A DNA stretch of 64,000 nucleotides from JBDTSW01 sp963797835 (GTDB lineage: Bacteria > Actinomycetota > Thermoleophilia > Solirubrobacterales > 70-9): NCBI GenBank assembly GCA_963797835.1, contig CAWCRN010000026.1, positions 428,283 through 492,282 on the forward strand, given 5' to 3'. Shown here in pieces: positions 54,540 through 63,694 of the stretch. A program made the translations under genes and the position numbers. Positions within the stretch are counted from its first letter, which is position 1, and every line of letters begins with the position of its first letter. The notes beneath the pieces were generated by a model. The model was not told the DNA's origin. It saw only the letters and a program-made list of their open reading frames with translations, and did not search any database.

Positions 54540-55658
54540 CTACCGCCCTGCTACGGCCGCGACGGCGGCGACGAGGCGGTCGATCTCCTCGGCGGTCGTG
54601 TAGAGCACGATGCTCGCGCGGATCGCGCCCCCCGTCTCGGCGAGGCCGTAGCGGCTCATCAGCTCGTAGGCGTAGTTGTCGCCGTCCCACACGGCGATGC
54701 CCTCACCGGCCAGGCGGGCGGCGAGCGCCGCGGGTGTGTGTCCATCGACGACGAAGGACACCGTCGAGGTGCGCAGGCGCGGCGCTCCCAGCAGGCGCAC
54801 GCCGTCAGTGGCGGAGAGGCCGGCGAGCAGCTGGTCGAGAAGGCCCTGCAGTCGCGTCTCGATCGCGGCGAATGTGGTGAGCAGCCGGGTCCGCCGACCG
54901 CCCGACGCATCGGTGAGGCCGGCGAGCCAGTCCACGGTGGCGCGCACGCCGGCGAGCAGCTCGAAGGGCGGAGTGCCCTGCTCGAAGCGAGAAGGCACCC
55001 CGTCCGGCGCCGGGACGAGCTTCGCCGGTCGCAGGTCCTCCAGCAGAGCAGGATCGGCGACGACCGCGCCCGTGTGCGGCCCGCAGAACTTGTAGGACGA
55101 GCACGCGTAGAAGTCGGCGCCCAGCGCGGCCACGTCGGTCGGCACATGCGGGGTCGCGTGCACGCCATCGACGTACGCGAGCCCGCCGGCGTCGTGTGTC
55201 GCGTCGCAGATCGCGCGCACGTCGGGCCGGGTGCCGATCGCGTTCGAGGCGGCGGTCACTGCGACCAGCCGGGTGCGGTTGCTGAGCACGCTCTCGACCG
55301 ACTCGACGGGCAGTTCGCCGCTCTCGACGTCGAACTCGGCGATGCGCACGGTCGCGCCGGCACGCTCTGCGGCCAGCCGCCAGGGCCGGATATTGGCATC
55401 GTGATCGAGCGAGGTCACGACCACCTCGTCGCCCGGACCCCAGCCGGGCGAGAGCGTGTCGGCGATGCGGAACGTCAGCGTCGTCATGCTCGGTCCCAGG
55501 ACGACCCCCTCCGGCACGCCGCCGACGAGATCGGCGATCGCGGACCGGGCCTCGGCCACGACCTGATCGCTCACGTGGCTGGCGGCGAATGCGCCACCCT
55601 CGTTCGCCATCGCCGTCACGAGGGCCTCCGCGACGGCGTCGACGACCGCCTGCGGCAC
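54540..55658 (-). pseudogene. Cysteine desulfurase-like class V aminotransferase, copy B, N-terminally truncated
   Basis: 372 residues in frame, matching residues 39-410 of copy A with about 20 substitutions. The PLP lysine region FYACSSYKFCGPHTGAVV is kept. Upstream of Met 55658 the homology continues but 2 bp are lost near 55667, shifting the frame, and the first 15 or so codons of copy A are deleted before the match ends at CAGCCGAGGA (55772-55781), where a tRNA fragment begins. It may still be expressed from the internal ATG, but loss of the N-terminal strand that packs on the dimer makes that doubtful. Confidence 0.7.
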
Positions 55659-55781
55659 CTGCGTCCCCCAGCACCGTCGAGGGCAGCGACCTCAGGCGAC
55701 AGCCCAGGAAACTGAGCGCGGAGAGGGCCGGTGGAAGGGAGCTGAGGCACCCGCGCAGTATCGCGCGACGGCAGCCGAGGA

Positions 55782-55824
55782 TGGGCGCGGCTGGTTTCGA
55801 ACCAGCGACCTCTCGCGTGTGAAG
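55782..55824 (-). repeat. tRNA-Val 3'-half fragment, copy 8
   Basis: A 43-bp copy with the common sequence, abutting the truncated end of the aminotransferase. The downstream side (CGGTGGGCCGTCAGGCACGG and phased repeats) is the same as after copy 4, while the upstream side differs, so the two blocks exchange partners exactly here. Confidence 0.88.
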
Positions 55825-55865
55825 CGGTGGGCCGTCAGGCACGGATGGGCGTCGGTCCGCGCATC

Positions 55866-55927
55866 TGGATGCCCGCGGATGCACGGGGATGTCTGCGGAT
55901 ATGGGCACCAGAACGCCTCCGGTGCCC
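55866..55927. repeat. Phased 10-bp repeats and stem-loop beside tRNA fragment copy 8
   Basis: Four GGATG-type units at 55866, 55876, 55886 and 55896, identical to those after copy 4. They are followed by GGGCACC (55903-55909) and GGTGCCC (55921-55927), a 7-bp inverted repeat with an 11-base loop. The stem-loop lies downstream of the minus-strand aminotransferase and could also act as its terminator. Confidence 0.55.
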
Positions 55928-55956
55928 AATCCACCCTCATCCAGAGTGAGGTCTCA

Positions 55957-57096
55957 CTAGAGCACCTCGTCGATGCGGTCCAGCGTGCGTTCTATGTCCG
56001 CTTCACGGGTGTAAAGATGCGGAGAGAACCGGATCACGTCGCTTCGCGACGAGGCCACGACCCGAGCCGCCCTGAGTTGCGCGGCGATCTCGGCCGGGTC
56101 GACCCCTGGGAAGCGCGCGGTGACGATCGCTGTGCGCTCTGCATCGTTCAGGGGGGAGGTGATCTCCAGATTTCGGCCACGCAGCCCCTCGATCAGCAGA
56201 TCGGCAAGCTGCCGGTTGTACTCGAATACGCCGTCGACCCCGACGTCGAGCAGGAACTCGATCGAGCGCGATAAGCCGAGCGCACAGCCGTATGCCATCG
56301 TGCTGAACTCGAATCGCCGCGCCGTTGGCGGATAGTCGAGCCGATCGGCCCGAAGATCCCACATGTCCTGGTGGCTTCGGAACCCAACCAACCCCGGCGC
56401 CAGCCCGGCTTGGAGTTGGGGGGCGAGGTACATGACGCCCGCGCCAAACGGCCCACAGAGCCACTTATAGCCGGCAGACACCACGGCATCGAGCGCATCG
56501 GCGCGAACGTCGATCGGGATCGCGCCCGCGGATTGAGTGGCGTCGACGACGAGGAGGGCGCCGTGCTCATGCGCAGCCTCCGCCAAGCTCGTCAGGTCAA
56601 ACCGCTGGCCGGCTCCGTATTCGACATGTGAGATGCAAACGACGGCCGTGTCCTTGTCGATGAGCCCGAGGATGTCGTCAAGACGGACGTGGCCCGCATC
56701 TCCCTCGGCAAGCCTGATCTGAGAGCCGGTCCGAGCCGCAACGCGTTGCCAGGGATAGATCGTGCTCGGGAAGGCCAAGGCGGTACCGACGACGTTCGTG
56801 CCCGCTTCGGGTGCGACAGCCCATGCCAGTGAGCCGAGTAGCTCGGTCGCACTCGAACCCACAGCGATGTCCTCGGGCTCCGCGTTGAACAGCCCGGCGG
56901 CCGCCCGATGCAGATCATCGAACACGCCGGCCTCGGCGGCCTCGTTCAATGCAAGGCTGCCGTTATCAGCCACCTCGCGTTGCCAATCGACGATCGCCCG
57001 TTGCGCGCCCTCGTACATCAGCGCGATGTTTGCGGCGTCCAGGTAAGCGCTGTGCTTCGACCCCGGGAAGTCGTCGGGGTCGACCAATCGCCTCAT
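55957..57096 (-). CDS. Class V aminotransferase (isopenicillin N epimerase/selenocysteine lyase-like), copy B
   Basis: 380 residues from ATG 57096, the intact twin of the gene at 41704-42843. The two DNA blocks have the same length (1,518 bp) with no indel, and the proteins differ at about 7 positions, mostly conservative (Ile/Val, Asp/Glu, His/Gln). PLP lysine in VVSAGYKWLCGPFGAG. It is divergent from the complete MFS transporter with a gap of about 110 bp, so an enzyme-exporter pair for one compound is a fair inference. Confidence 0.86.
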   Translation of the reverse strand: MRRLVDPDDFPGSKHSAYLDAANIALMYEGAQRAIVDWQREVADNGSLALNEAAEAGVFDDLHRAAAGLFNAEPEDIAVGSSATELLGSLAWAVAPEAGTNVVGTALAFPSTIYPWQRVAARTGSQIRLAEGDAGHVRLDDILGLIDKDTAVVCISHVEYGAGQRFDLTSLAEAAHEHGALLVVDATQSAGAIPIDVRADALDAVVSAGYKWLCGPFGAGVMYLAPQLQAGLAPGLVGFRSHQDMWDLRADRLDYPPTARRFEFSTMAYGCALGLSRSIEFLLDVGVDGVFEYNRQLADLLIEGLRGRNLEITSPLNDAERTAIVTARFPGVDPAEIAAQLRAARVVASSRSDVIRFSPHLYTREADIERTLDRIDEVL

Positions 57097-57209
57097 GTGC
57101 AGGAACCTCTCACGATTGGGCGCGCCGGGTTTCGGACCAGCGGTTCTCGAACGCATTGACGATCTCAGTACAACTGGTGATTCGTGCAAGTCGCGTAGGA
57201 GGAAGGCTG

Positions 57210-58754
57210 ATGCTCATGGAGCGTAAGTGGTGGAGCCTGCTCGCGGTCTGCTTGGCGACGTTCATGTTGCTGCTCGACATCACCGTCGTCAACGTGGCGC
57301 TGCCCGACATCCAGAAGGACCTCGGCACCGACCTCACCGGGCTGCAGTGGGTGGTCGACGCCTACACGCTCCTGCTCTCGGCCTTCACGCTGATGATGGG
57401 CACGCTCGCCGACCGCTTCGGGCGGCGGCGGCTGTTCGTGATCGGGGTCGGGCTGTTCACGCTCGCGTCACTGCTGTGCGGGCTGGCCACCAGCGCGACC
57501 CTCCTGCACCTCGCACGGGGCCTGCAGGGCATCGGCGGCGCGGCGATGTTCGCGACCTCGCTGGCGCTGATCGCCCAGGAGTTCCAGGGTCCCGAGCGCG
57601 GCACCGCGATCGCCGCTTGGGGCGCGACGATCGGCGGCGCGGTGGCGGTCGGGCCGCTGGTCGGCGGGGCACTCACCGACGGGCTCGGCTGGGAGTGGAT
57701 CTTCTTCGTCAACGTCCCGATCGGGATCGGCACCGTGATCCTCGCCGAGACCCAGGCAGGTGAGTCGCGCGATCCCGAGGCCAAGCGCCTCGACTGGGCG
57801 GGCCTGATCACCTTTTCGCTCGGGCTCTTCGCGCTGATCTTCGGCCTGCTGCGCGGCAACGCCGCGGGCTGGGGCAGCGGGCTGATCGTTGGCGCGCTTG
57901 TCGCCGCGGCCACCCTGCTCGCGGCGTTTGTCCTCTTCGAGTGGCGCCAGGAACATGCCATGCTTGACCTCGGCCTCTTCCGCAAGCCCGCGTTCTCCGG
58001 CGTCTCCTACGGCACCTTCGCGATCGGCGCCGGGATGTTCGCGATGTTCCTGTACATCACGATCTACATGCAGAGCGTGATCGGGATGACGCCGCTCGAG
58101 GCCGGTGTCCGCTTCCTGCCGCTGACCTTGTTCGCGTTCCTCGTGCCGCTCGCCACCCGCAACCTGGTCGCGAAGATCCCGGCACGTGTACCGCTGACGA
58201 CTGGACTAACGCTGGTCGGCGTCGGGTTACTGCTGATGCGCGGGGCCAAGCCGGACTCGGAGTGGACGACCCTGCTCGCCGGGTTCATGATCGGGGGCTT
58301 CGGCATCGGGCTCTCCAACCCGTCGATCGCCTCGACCGCGCTCGGGGTCGTGCCCGCGGCGCGGTCGGGCATGGCCTCCGGTATCAACAACACGATGCGG
58401 ATCGCCGGCGTCGCGACCGGGATCGCCGCCCTCGGCGCGGTGTTTCAGAGCAAGATCTCCGACGAGCTCGGCAAGCTGCTGCCCCAAGCGCCGAGCGGGT
58501 TCGCCGACGGAGTCGCGGCGAGCGGCACCCAGGCCGCGAGCCAAGCGCCGCCCCAGCTCCACGACCAGGTTGTCCACGCGGCCGGCGTCGCCTTCACCGA
58601 CGCCTTCAACGACATCCTCTTGATCGGGGCGTTGATCCTGTTCAGCGGCGCCATCGTGGTGGTGGCGCTGGTGCGCCAAAGCGACTTCGTCCCCCAGGGC
58701 GCGGCGCAGGAGCCGGGACAGCCCGAGGCGGCGCAGGAGCCCGCCGCCGTCTAG
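57210..58754 (+). CDS. MFS drug exporter, DHA2 (14-helix) type
   Basis: 514 residues from ATG 57210 after AGGAGGAAGG. Motif A is in LMMGTLADRFGRRRLFVIGV, motif C-like GGAVAVGPLVGGALTDGLGW, and the typical EmrB/QacA start LLDITVVNVALPDIQKDLGT, LTGLQWVVDAYTLLL. The C-terminal loop (APSGFADGVAASGTQAASQA) and a Gln/Glu-rich tail follow. It is expected to export a hydrophobic or cationic compound using the proton gradient. In block A only the first 30 codons remain. Confidence 0.92.
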   Translation: MLMERKWWSLLAVCLATFMLLLDITVVNVALPDIQKDLGTDLTGLQWVVDAYTLLLSAFTLMMGTLADRFGRRRLFVIGVGLFTLASLLCGLATSATLLHLARGLQGIGGAAMFATSLALIAQEFQGPERGTAIAAWGATIGGAVAVGPLVGGALTDGLGWEWIFFVNVPIGIGTVILAETQAGESRDPEAKRLDWAGLITFSLGLFALIFGLLRGNAAGWGSGLIVGALVAAATLLAAFVLFEWRQEHAMLDLGLFRKPAFSGVSYGTFAIGAGMFAMFLYITIYMQSVIGMTPLEAGVRFLPLTLFAFLVPLATRNLVAKIPARVPLTTGLTLVGVGLLLMRGAKPDSEWTTLLAGFMIGGFGIGLSNPSIASTALGVVPAARSGMASGINNTMRIAGVATGIAALGAVFQSKISDELGKLLPQAPSGFADGVAASGTQAASQAPPQLHDQVVHAAGVAFTDAFNDILLIGALILFSGAIVVVALVRQSDFVPQGAAQEPGQPEAAQEPAAV

Positions 58755-58868
58755 CTAGGCGCGAATCCGTGGTCGCCCGTCGTGAGAACGGGCCCCGATG
58801 CTCCATGGAGCTGCGAATCGAGAGCTCGCGTCGGGCTTCCGAAGGCCCTGTGCGGCGTGATCAAGGCA

Positions 58869-58911
58869 TGAGCGCGGCTGGTTTCGAACCAGCGACCTCT
58901 CGCGTGTGAAG
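58869..58911 (-). repeat. tRNA-Val 3'-half fragment, copy 9
   Basis: A 43-bp copy with one acceptor change (TGAGCGCGG for TGGGCGCGG). It is followed by CGGTGGTCCCTCAGGCACGG, CGGATGGGCG (58929) and less regular GGATG units (58953, 58963, 58989). The 58755-59135 gap holds nothing else apart from this element and the promoter of the secreted protein. Confidence 0.85.
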
Positions 58912-59135
58912 CGGTGGTCCCTCAGGCACGGATGGGCGTGAATAGCAGGGCCGAAATGCCTGCGGATGTGCGCGATGTGGGGTTTGGCCGGATATGGACG
59001 ACGCTTCTCGAGTTCCACCCAGGGCTTGGCCGGGCGCGGTCAGCCTTCGCGTCGCCCGGAACCTGGGAGTCCGCTACCCTCGTCAAACCGACGGCGCGCC
59101 AGGCGCTGTCCCGGGGGGAAGCAGGGAGTGCCTAG

Positions 59136-59519
59136 ATGAGGCGAACCGTTCTGTTCATGGTCGCAGCCGCGTTGGTGTGTGTCCCATCAGCGTCGGCGGC
59201 TGGCAAGGCGGGCACGCGGGTGACGCTGGACAACATCCAATCCTTCCCCACCGGGGGGATATTCACGGTTTGGTCGGGCGACATCTTCTCCGCCGAGAAG
59301 GAGTGCAAGAACAGGCGACGGGTGATCGTGTATCGCGTCCTTGACGGGGCGGATGAGAAGCGCGGATCGACGCTTTCCTACAAGGGCAGCGACCAGCCGG
59401 GCTACTACTGGCTCTACGAGGAGGACGGCGTTCCGCCCGAGGGTGACTACTACGCGAAGGTCAACCCGACTGATGACTGCAAGCCGGATCGCACGTCGAT
59501 ATACGGCTTCGGGCCGTAG
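59136..59519 (+). CDS. Small secreted protein of unknown function
   Basis: 127 residues. The signal is MRRTVLFMVAAALVCVPSAS, cleavage near SAA-GKAG. The mature part is beta-rich: FTVWSGDIFSAEKECKNRRR, VIVYRVLDGADEKRG, PEGDYYAKVNPTDDCKPDRT. Two Cys may pair. It resembles the secreted protein at 19155-19571 in order of strands. Its promoter and signal peptide were reused in block A to form the chimeric FG-GAP gene. Confidence 0.78.
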   Translation: MRRTVLFMVAAALVCVPSASAAGKAGTRVTLDNIQSFPTGGIFTVWSGDIFSAEKECKNRRRVIVYRVLDGADEKRGSTLSYKGSDQPGYYWLYEEDGVPPEGDYYAKVNPTDDCKPDRTSIYGFGP

Positions 59520-59550
59520 CCACGGCGAGCGCCGGCGCGAGGAGTTTCGA

Positions 59551-61327
59551 GTGGCGAGCAGGATCGGATCGGATGCCCCAGCGACGAGCTTTCTGCGTCG
59601 CTCGCGAAACTTCCCGCTGCGCCTTGCGCCTGCCGCCGCACTCGCCCTGACGGTCGCCCTGGTCTTCGCGTCGCCCGCTGCCGCGCTGGAGCAGAAGCTG
59701 ACCGCCTCCGACGCCGCCGCGTTCGACATCCTCGGCTCCTCGGTGGCGATCGACGGCGACACACTCGTGGTCGGCGCGCCTGGCGAGAACAACGGCGGCA
59801 ACGCAAGGGGGCCGTGTACGTCTACCAGCGTGTCGGGGCCAGCTGGACGCAGACCGCGAAGCTGACCGCCACCGACGGCGCGAACCTCGGCACCTCGGTG
59901 GCGATCGACGGCGACACGATCGTCGCCGGGGACAAGGCGAACGCCGTCGGCCCCGTCGGTGGTGGCGCACGGCGCCGTCTACACCTTCGCCCGCACCGGC
60001 GCGGCCGATCGCACCGAGACCGCGAAGCTGACCGCCTCCGACGCCTCTGCAGCCGAGTACCTCGGCACCTCCGTCGCGATCGACGGCGACACGATCGTCG
60101 CCGGAGCGCCCTTCGACGCCGTCGGCCAGGACGAGCCCGGAGGCGGCACCTCCGCTCAGGGCTCGGTCTACACCTTCGCCCGCACGGGCGCGGCCGCCCG
60201 CACCGAGACCGCGAAGCTGACCGCCTCCGACGGTGGCTTTGGCGACCAGCTCGGCACCTCCGTCGCGATCGACGGCGACACGATCGTCGCGGGGGCGCGC
60301 TCGACGACGCCGCCGACACGAACGAGGGCTCCGTCTACACCTTCACGCGCACGGGCGCCGCAGCCCGCACCGAGACCGCGAAGCTGACCGCGTCAGACGC
60401 CGCGGGCGACGAGTTCGGCCTTGAGCTCGGATTCTCGGTCGCGATCGACGGCGACACGATCCTCGCCGGGGCGCCCGCCGACGATGTCGGCCGCCAACCT
60501 GAGCAGGGCTCTGTCTACACCTTCGCCCGCACGGGCGCGGCAGCCCGCACCGAGACCGCGAAGCTGACCGCCTCCGACGGCGGCACGCCCGACCGGCTCG
60601 GCTGGTCGGTCGCGATCGACGGCGACACGATCGTGGCCGGCGCCCTCGGCGTCGACTACGGCCCAAACAATCAGGCGCAGGGCGCCGCCTACACCTTCAC
60701 GCGCACCGGGCGCAGCAACCCGCGCGGAGACCGCGAAGCTGACCGCCGTCCGACGGCGAGGCGAACGACGTTCTCGGCTCCTCGGTGGCGACCGACGGCG
60801 ACATGATCCTCGCCGGGGCGCCCTACGACGACAACATCGGCACGAACAACGACCAGGGCTCCGTCTCGGTGTTCCTCGATTCCGATCTCGACGGGGTGCC
60901 CGACGCCGCAGACGGCTGCCCGCTCGGCGCGGGCGCTGGTCTCGACACCGATCGCGACGGCTGCAAGGACGATGGCGAGGACGCCGACGACGACAACGAC
61001 ACGGTCGCCGATGTCAGCGACAACTGCCCCACCACAGCAGGGCCGGCATCGAATGCCGGCTGCCCCGACACCACCGCCCCCGTAACCACGATCGACAAGA
61101 CGAGGATCAACCAGAACACGCGCAAGGCGACGTTTGAGTTCTCCTCAAGCGAGCCCAACTCGACCTTCCGCTGCAAGCTCGACTCGAACCCCTACAAGGA
61201 CTGCGGCTCACCGAAGACCTACGGAACCGTGAAACCTGGCGGCCACACGTTCAAGGTCCAAGCGGACGATGAGGCCGGCAACCGCGATCCCACACCCGCC
61301 GTCAAGGAGTTCCGGATCAAGCGGTAG
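59551..61327 (+). CDS. Secreted FG-GAP-like repeat protein with TSP3-like and Ig-like modules, copy B (frame-disrupted)
   Basis: GTG 59551 after GCGAGGAG gives a longer native N-terminus (VASRIGSDAPATSFLRRSRN) and signal helix LAPAAALALTVALVFASPAA. Seven propeller-type repeats follow with DNA period of about 180 bp, then DSDLDGVPDAADGCPLG calcium-type loops and the Ig-like end (TRKATFEFSSSEPNSTFRCK, HTFKVQADDEAGNRDP). Frame changes near 59805, 59967, 60300 and 60720-60770 break it. Every repeat carries nearly the same DNA (GCGATCGACGGCGACACGAT), which invites both real recombination and assembly errors. It is probably extracellular. Confidence 0.75.
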
Positions 61328-61336
61328 GGGTCGGAA

Positions 61337-61379
61337 TGGGCGCGGCTGGTTTCGAACCAGCGACCTCTCGCGTGTGAAG
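61337..61379 (-). repeat. tRNA-Val 3'-half fragment, copy 10
   Basis: A 43-bp copy with the common sequence, 10 bp after the FG-GAP stop, the same distance as copy 6. It continues as CGGTGGCGCCTCAGGCACGG like copies 4, 8 and 9. Confidence 0.88.
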
Positions 61380-61420
61380 CGGTGGCGCCTCAGGCACGGA
61401 TGGGCGTCGTCGTGCCAAAC

Positions 61421-61492
61421 CAGATGTGCGCGGATGTGCGTCGATGTACGCGGATCTATGCGCCAACGGGCACCAGAACCGCGCTGGTGCCC
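61421..61492. repeat. Phased 10-bp repeats and stem-loop beside tRNA fragment copy 10
   Basis: Units CAGATGTGCG (61421), CGGATGTGCG (61431), TCGATGTACG (61441) and CGGATCTATG (61451) have an exact 10-bp period. A 9-bp inverted repeat follows: GGGCACCAG (61468-61476) and CTGGTGCCC (61484-61492) with a 7-base loop. Its sequence differs from that beside copies 4 and 8, but the layout is the same. Confidence 0.6.
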
Positions 61493-61511
61493 AATCGGAC
61501 GGGAGGAGTCC

Positions 61512-62869
61512 CTAGGCGGTCGCCATCGCCACCGAGTGGTTGGCGACGATCCGGTGGTCCGGATCCCAGCTCCGCTTCACGTCTGAGAGCCGCTTGCACG
61601 TCTCCTCGGGAAGGATCGCCTCGACGTCGCACGGACGCTCTGCGTAGTTGTAGTAGCCGCCATCCGCCGCCCACGGCTTGATCGCGTCGTGGAGCTTGTC
61701 CAGCTGGCCCTCGATCGGGTCTCGCAACGCGGGATCCATCAACATGCCGATCCCGAGCATCACGAATTCGGCGTCGAGCTTGTCCAGCGCACCGGCGTTC
61801 TCGGGAGGGCGTCGGAGGGCACCGCCGAGGTGACGCAGCTCCGCAGCCAGCAGCGGCGAGTCCGTCTCCGGGCCGGCGGCCCCGACGAACGCATCGATTG
61901 CATCGTCGGGCAGCTCGCTGAGCGTCGCGTGGTGACCGAGGGCGGGCACGGGCGGTTCCGGGTCCATCGCGATCCGGGTCAGAGCCGTGGCCGGGATCTG
62001 ATCGAAGGAATCGATCGCCGGCTCGCCGATCTCCCGGAGTGGGGCGATCACCTTCTCGCCCTCCTCCCTGGTCCCCAGGCAGCAGGCGGTGATAGCGAGC
62101 CACTTCTTCCCCGGATCTCCTCCGGGATATCCGGAATCGGCGGGAGGTTGAGCATGCGGACCATGCTTCCGACCTCCTCGGCGGCCTCCGCCGTCCAGTC
62201 GCGGTAGCGGCGCAATCCGTCCTCCGTGACCTCGGGCGGGAAGAGCAGCACGCCGGCATACGCCTCCGCGACCGGGACGAGATCGACGTGCAGCGCCGTG
62301 ACGATCGCGTATCCACCACCACCGCCGCGCAGCGCCCAGAAGAGATCTGGATCCGAGTCTGCATCCACGGCGCGCGGCTCGCCGTCGGCCGTCACGAGCT
62401 CGATCGCGGTCACGTGGTTGCACGCCCAGCCGTACTTGCGACCGAACCAGCTCAGCCCGCCGCCGAGCGAGTAGCCGGTCACACCCACGTTTGGAGACGT
62501 CCCGGGCAGGAAGGACTTCCCCTTCTCGTGCGCCGCGCCGCCGATCTCCTCGGCCAAGACGCCGGCCTCGATGCGCGCGGTTCCGTCGGCGACCTCGATG
62601 CCCCGCATTCGCTCGGTCTTGATCAGGATCGCGTCTCCGAGCGAGCCGATCGCCACCGCGCCGTGGCCGGTGCCCTGTCCCGCCACCTTCAGATCGTTCT
62701 CCGCGGCGAACTTGATCGCCTTGGAGGCGTCGTCCGCACTCTCCACGAAGGCGACCGCCGGTGGCCGCTGATCCGCCGCCAGGTTCCAGGCTTGGCGCGC
62801 CTCGTCCCAGTTGGCGTCACTGGGGGTGGCGACTCGTCCGCGGATTGAGAGCTCGGAGAAGTTCGTCAT
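61512..62869 (-). CDS. FAD-linked oxidase with BBE domain (one frameshift)
   Basis: About 450 residues from ATG 62869. The FAD_binding_4 (PCMH) domain has LKVAGQGTGHGAVAIGSLGD, where the T-G-H-G His is the usual covalent FAD site, and GVTGYSLGGGLSWFGRKYG. Near 62125 the frame changes and the C-terminal half ends in the berberine-bridge-like block GGYYNYAERPC ... LSDVKRSWDPDHRIVANHSV. Such enzymes oxidise alcohols, sugars or alkaloid-like substrates with O2. The substrate is unknown and no partner enzyme is evident apart from the nearby methyltransferase. Confidence 0.87.
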
Positions 62870-62959
62870 GCCGGCGCACTGTAATCAGTGGCCCCCCAAT
62901 CCCGTCCATCCGTAGCCTTCCAGAACCCTGCGAGAGCGGCAAGGCTCGTCTCTTACTGC

Positions 62960-63577
62960 TTACTTCCGACGAAGCCGGTAGAAGCGCTCGTCGAACTTGA
63001 GCAGCCGCGCAATGGGATCCGGTTCGGTGTCCGCGTTCTCGACGTCCGTGATCTCCCAGTCGGAAAACGCGACCTCCACGTCGTCCTGGCTCGCGCCCCG
63101 CGGCAGTGGGCCGCGCCGCCGCGGCGCGAAGACGTCGAGGATCACCGCAGCGTCGTCGGCGGCGATCGCGCTGACCTCGCGGCCCATGGCCGCTTGCTGG
63201 TCTGGATCGAGCCCGTGAAAGGTCCCGGTGTCGAGCACAAGCCGGAACCCGTCCCCGACGTCCGTGGCCTTGAGGTCCGTCACGTCGCCCTGCACCACCT
63301 GCATCTCGACGCCGGCATCGCGCACTCGCTCGCGCGCCCGCTCCAGTGACTTCTCGACCAGGTCGACTCCGGTCACCTGCCAGCCGCGCTCGGCGAGTTT
63401 CACGCCCCACACGGCGCTCCCGCAGCCGAGGTCAAGCGCCCGCCCGTAGGGCGGCTCGCGCCCACTCTCCTCGTGCTCGAACAGCTCCGTCAGCTTGTCT
63501 GCGAACGGCGGATGCTCGGCAAGGTCCTCCCAGGGGTGGAAGCCGATCCGGTAGAAGAACCTGTAGGGAACGCCCAT
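62960..63577 (-). CDS. Class I SAM-dependent methyltransferase
   Basis: 205 residues from ATG 63577, after GAGGAAAGGG. The opening GVPYRFFYRIGFHPWED, then RALDLGCGSAVWGVKLAERG (motif I), VTGVDLVEKSLERARERV, FRLVLDTGTFHGLDPDQQAA and AAVILDVFAPRRRG. It resembles thiol or small-molecule methyltransferases of the Methyltransf_25/TehB-like kind. It precedes the BBE oxidase on the same strand with a 90-bp gap; the two are the only genes between tRNA fragments 10 and 11. Confidence 0.85.
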   Translation of the reverse strand: MGVPYRFFYRIGFHPWEDLAEHPPFADKLTELFEHEESGREPPYGRALDLGCGSAVWGVKLAERGWQVTGVDLVEKSLERARERVRDAGVEMQVVQGDVTDLKATDVGDGFRLVLDTGTFHGLDPDQQAAMGREVSAIAADDAAVILDVFAPRRRGPLPRGASQDDVEVAFSDWEITDVENADTEPDPIARLLKFDERFYRLRRK

Positions 63578-63694
63578 CGGCCCTTTCCTCGTCCTACTTC
63601 GGAAGCCCGCGGCTTCCAGGGGCCTCAGCCAGTATCGCGTATCTCTCGTCGCCGATTGGGTGCTCAGGCGCGCGTAGGCCACGGCGAGCCCCGA

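Noticed and set aside
59690..60760. CRISPR-like repeat array
   Set aside because: The repeats are about 180 bp apart, translate as protein repeats in one frame and are not separated by unique spacers.
61337..61379. Intact tRNA-Val gene at the tRNA-like repeats
   Set aside because: Only the 3' half (anticodon loop to acceptor) is present at every copy; no D-arm or 5' acceptor strand can be found within 100 bp.
37820..63577. Natural-product biosynthetic cluster (two PLP enzymes, BBE oxidase, methyltransferases, exporter)
   Set aside because: No core synthase (NRPS, PKS, terpene, RiPP precursor) is present, and the genes are split by tRNA fragments and unrelated functions.
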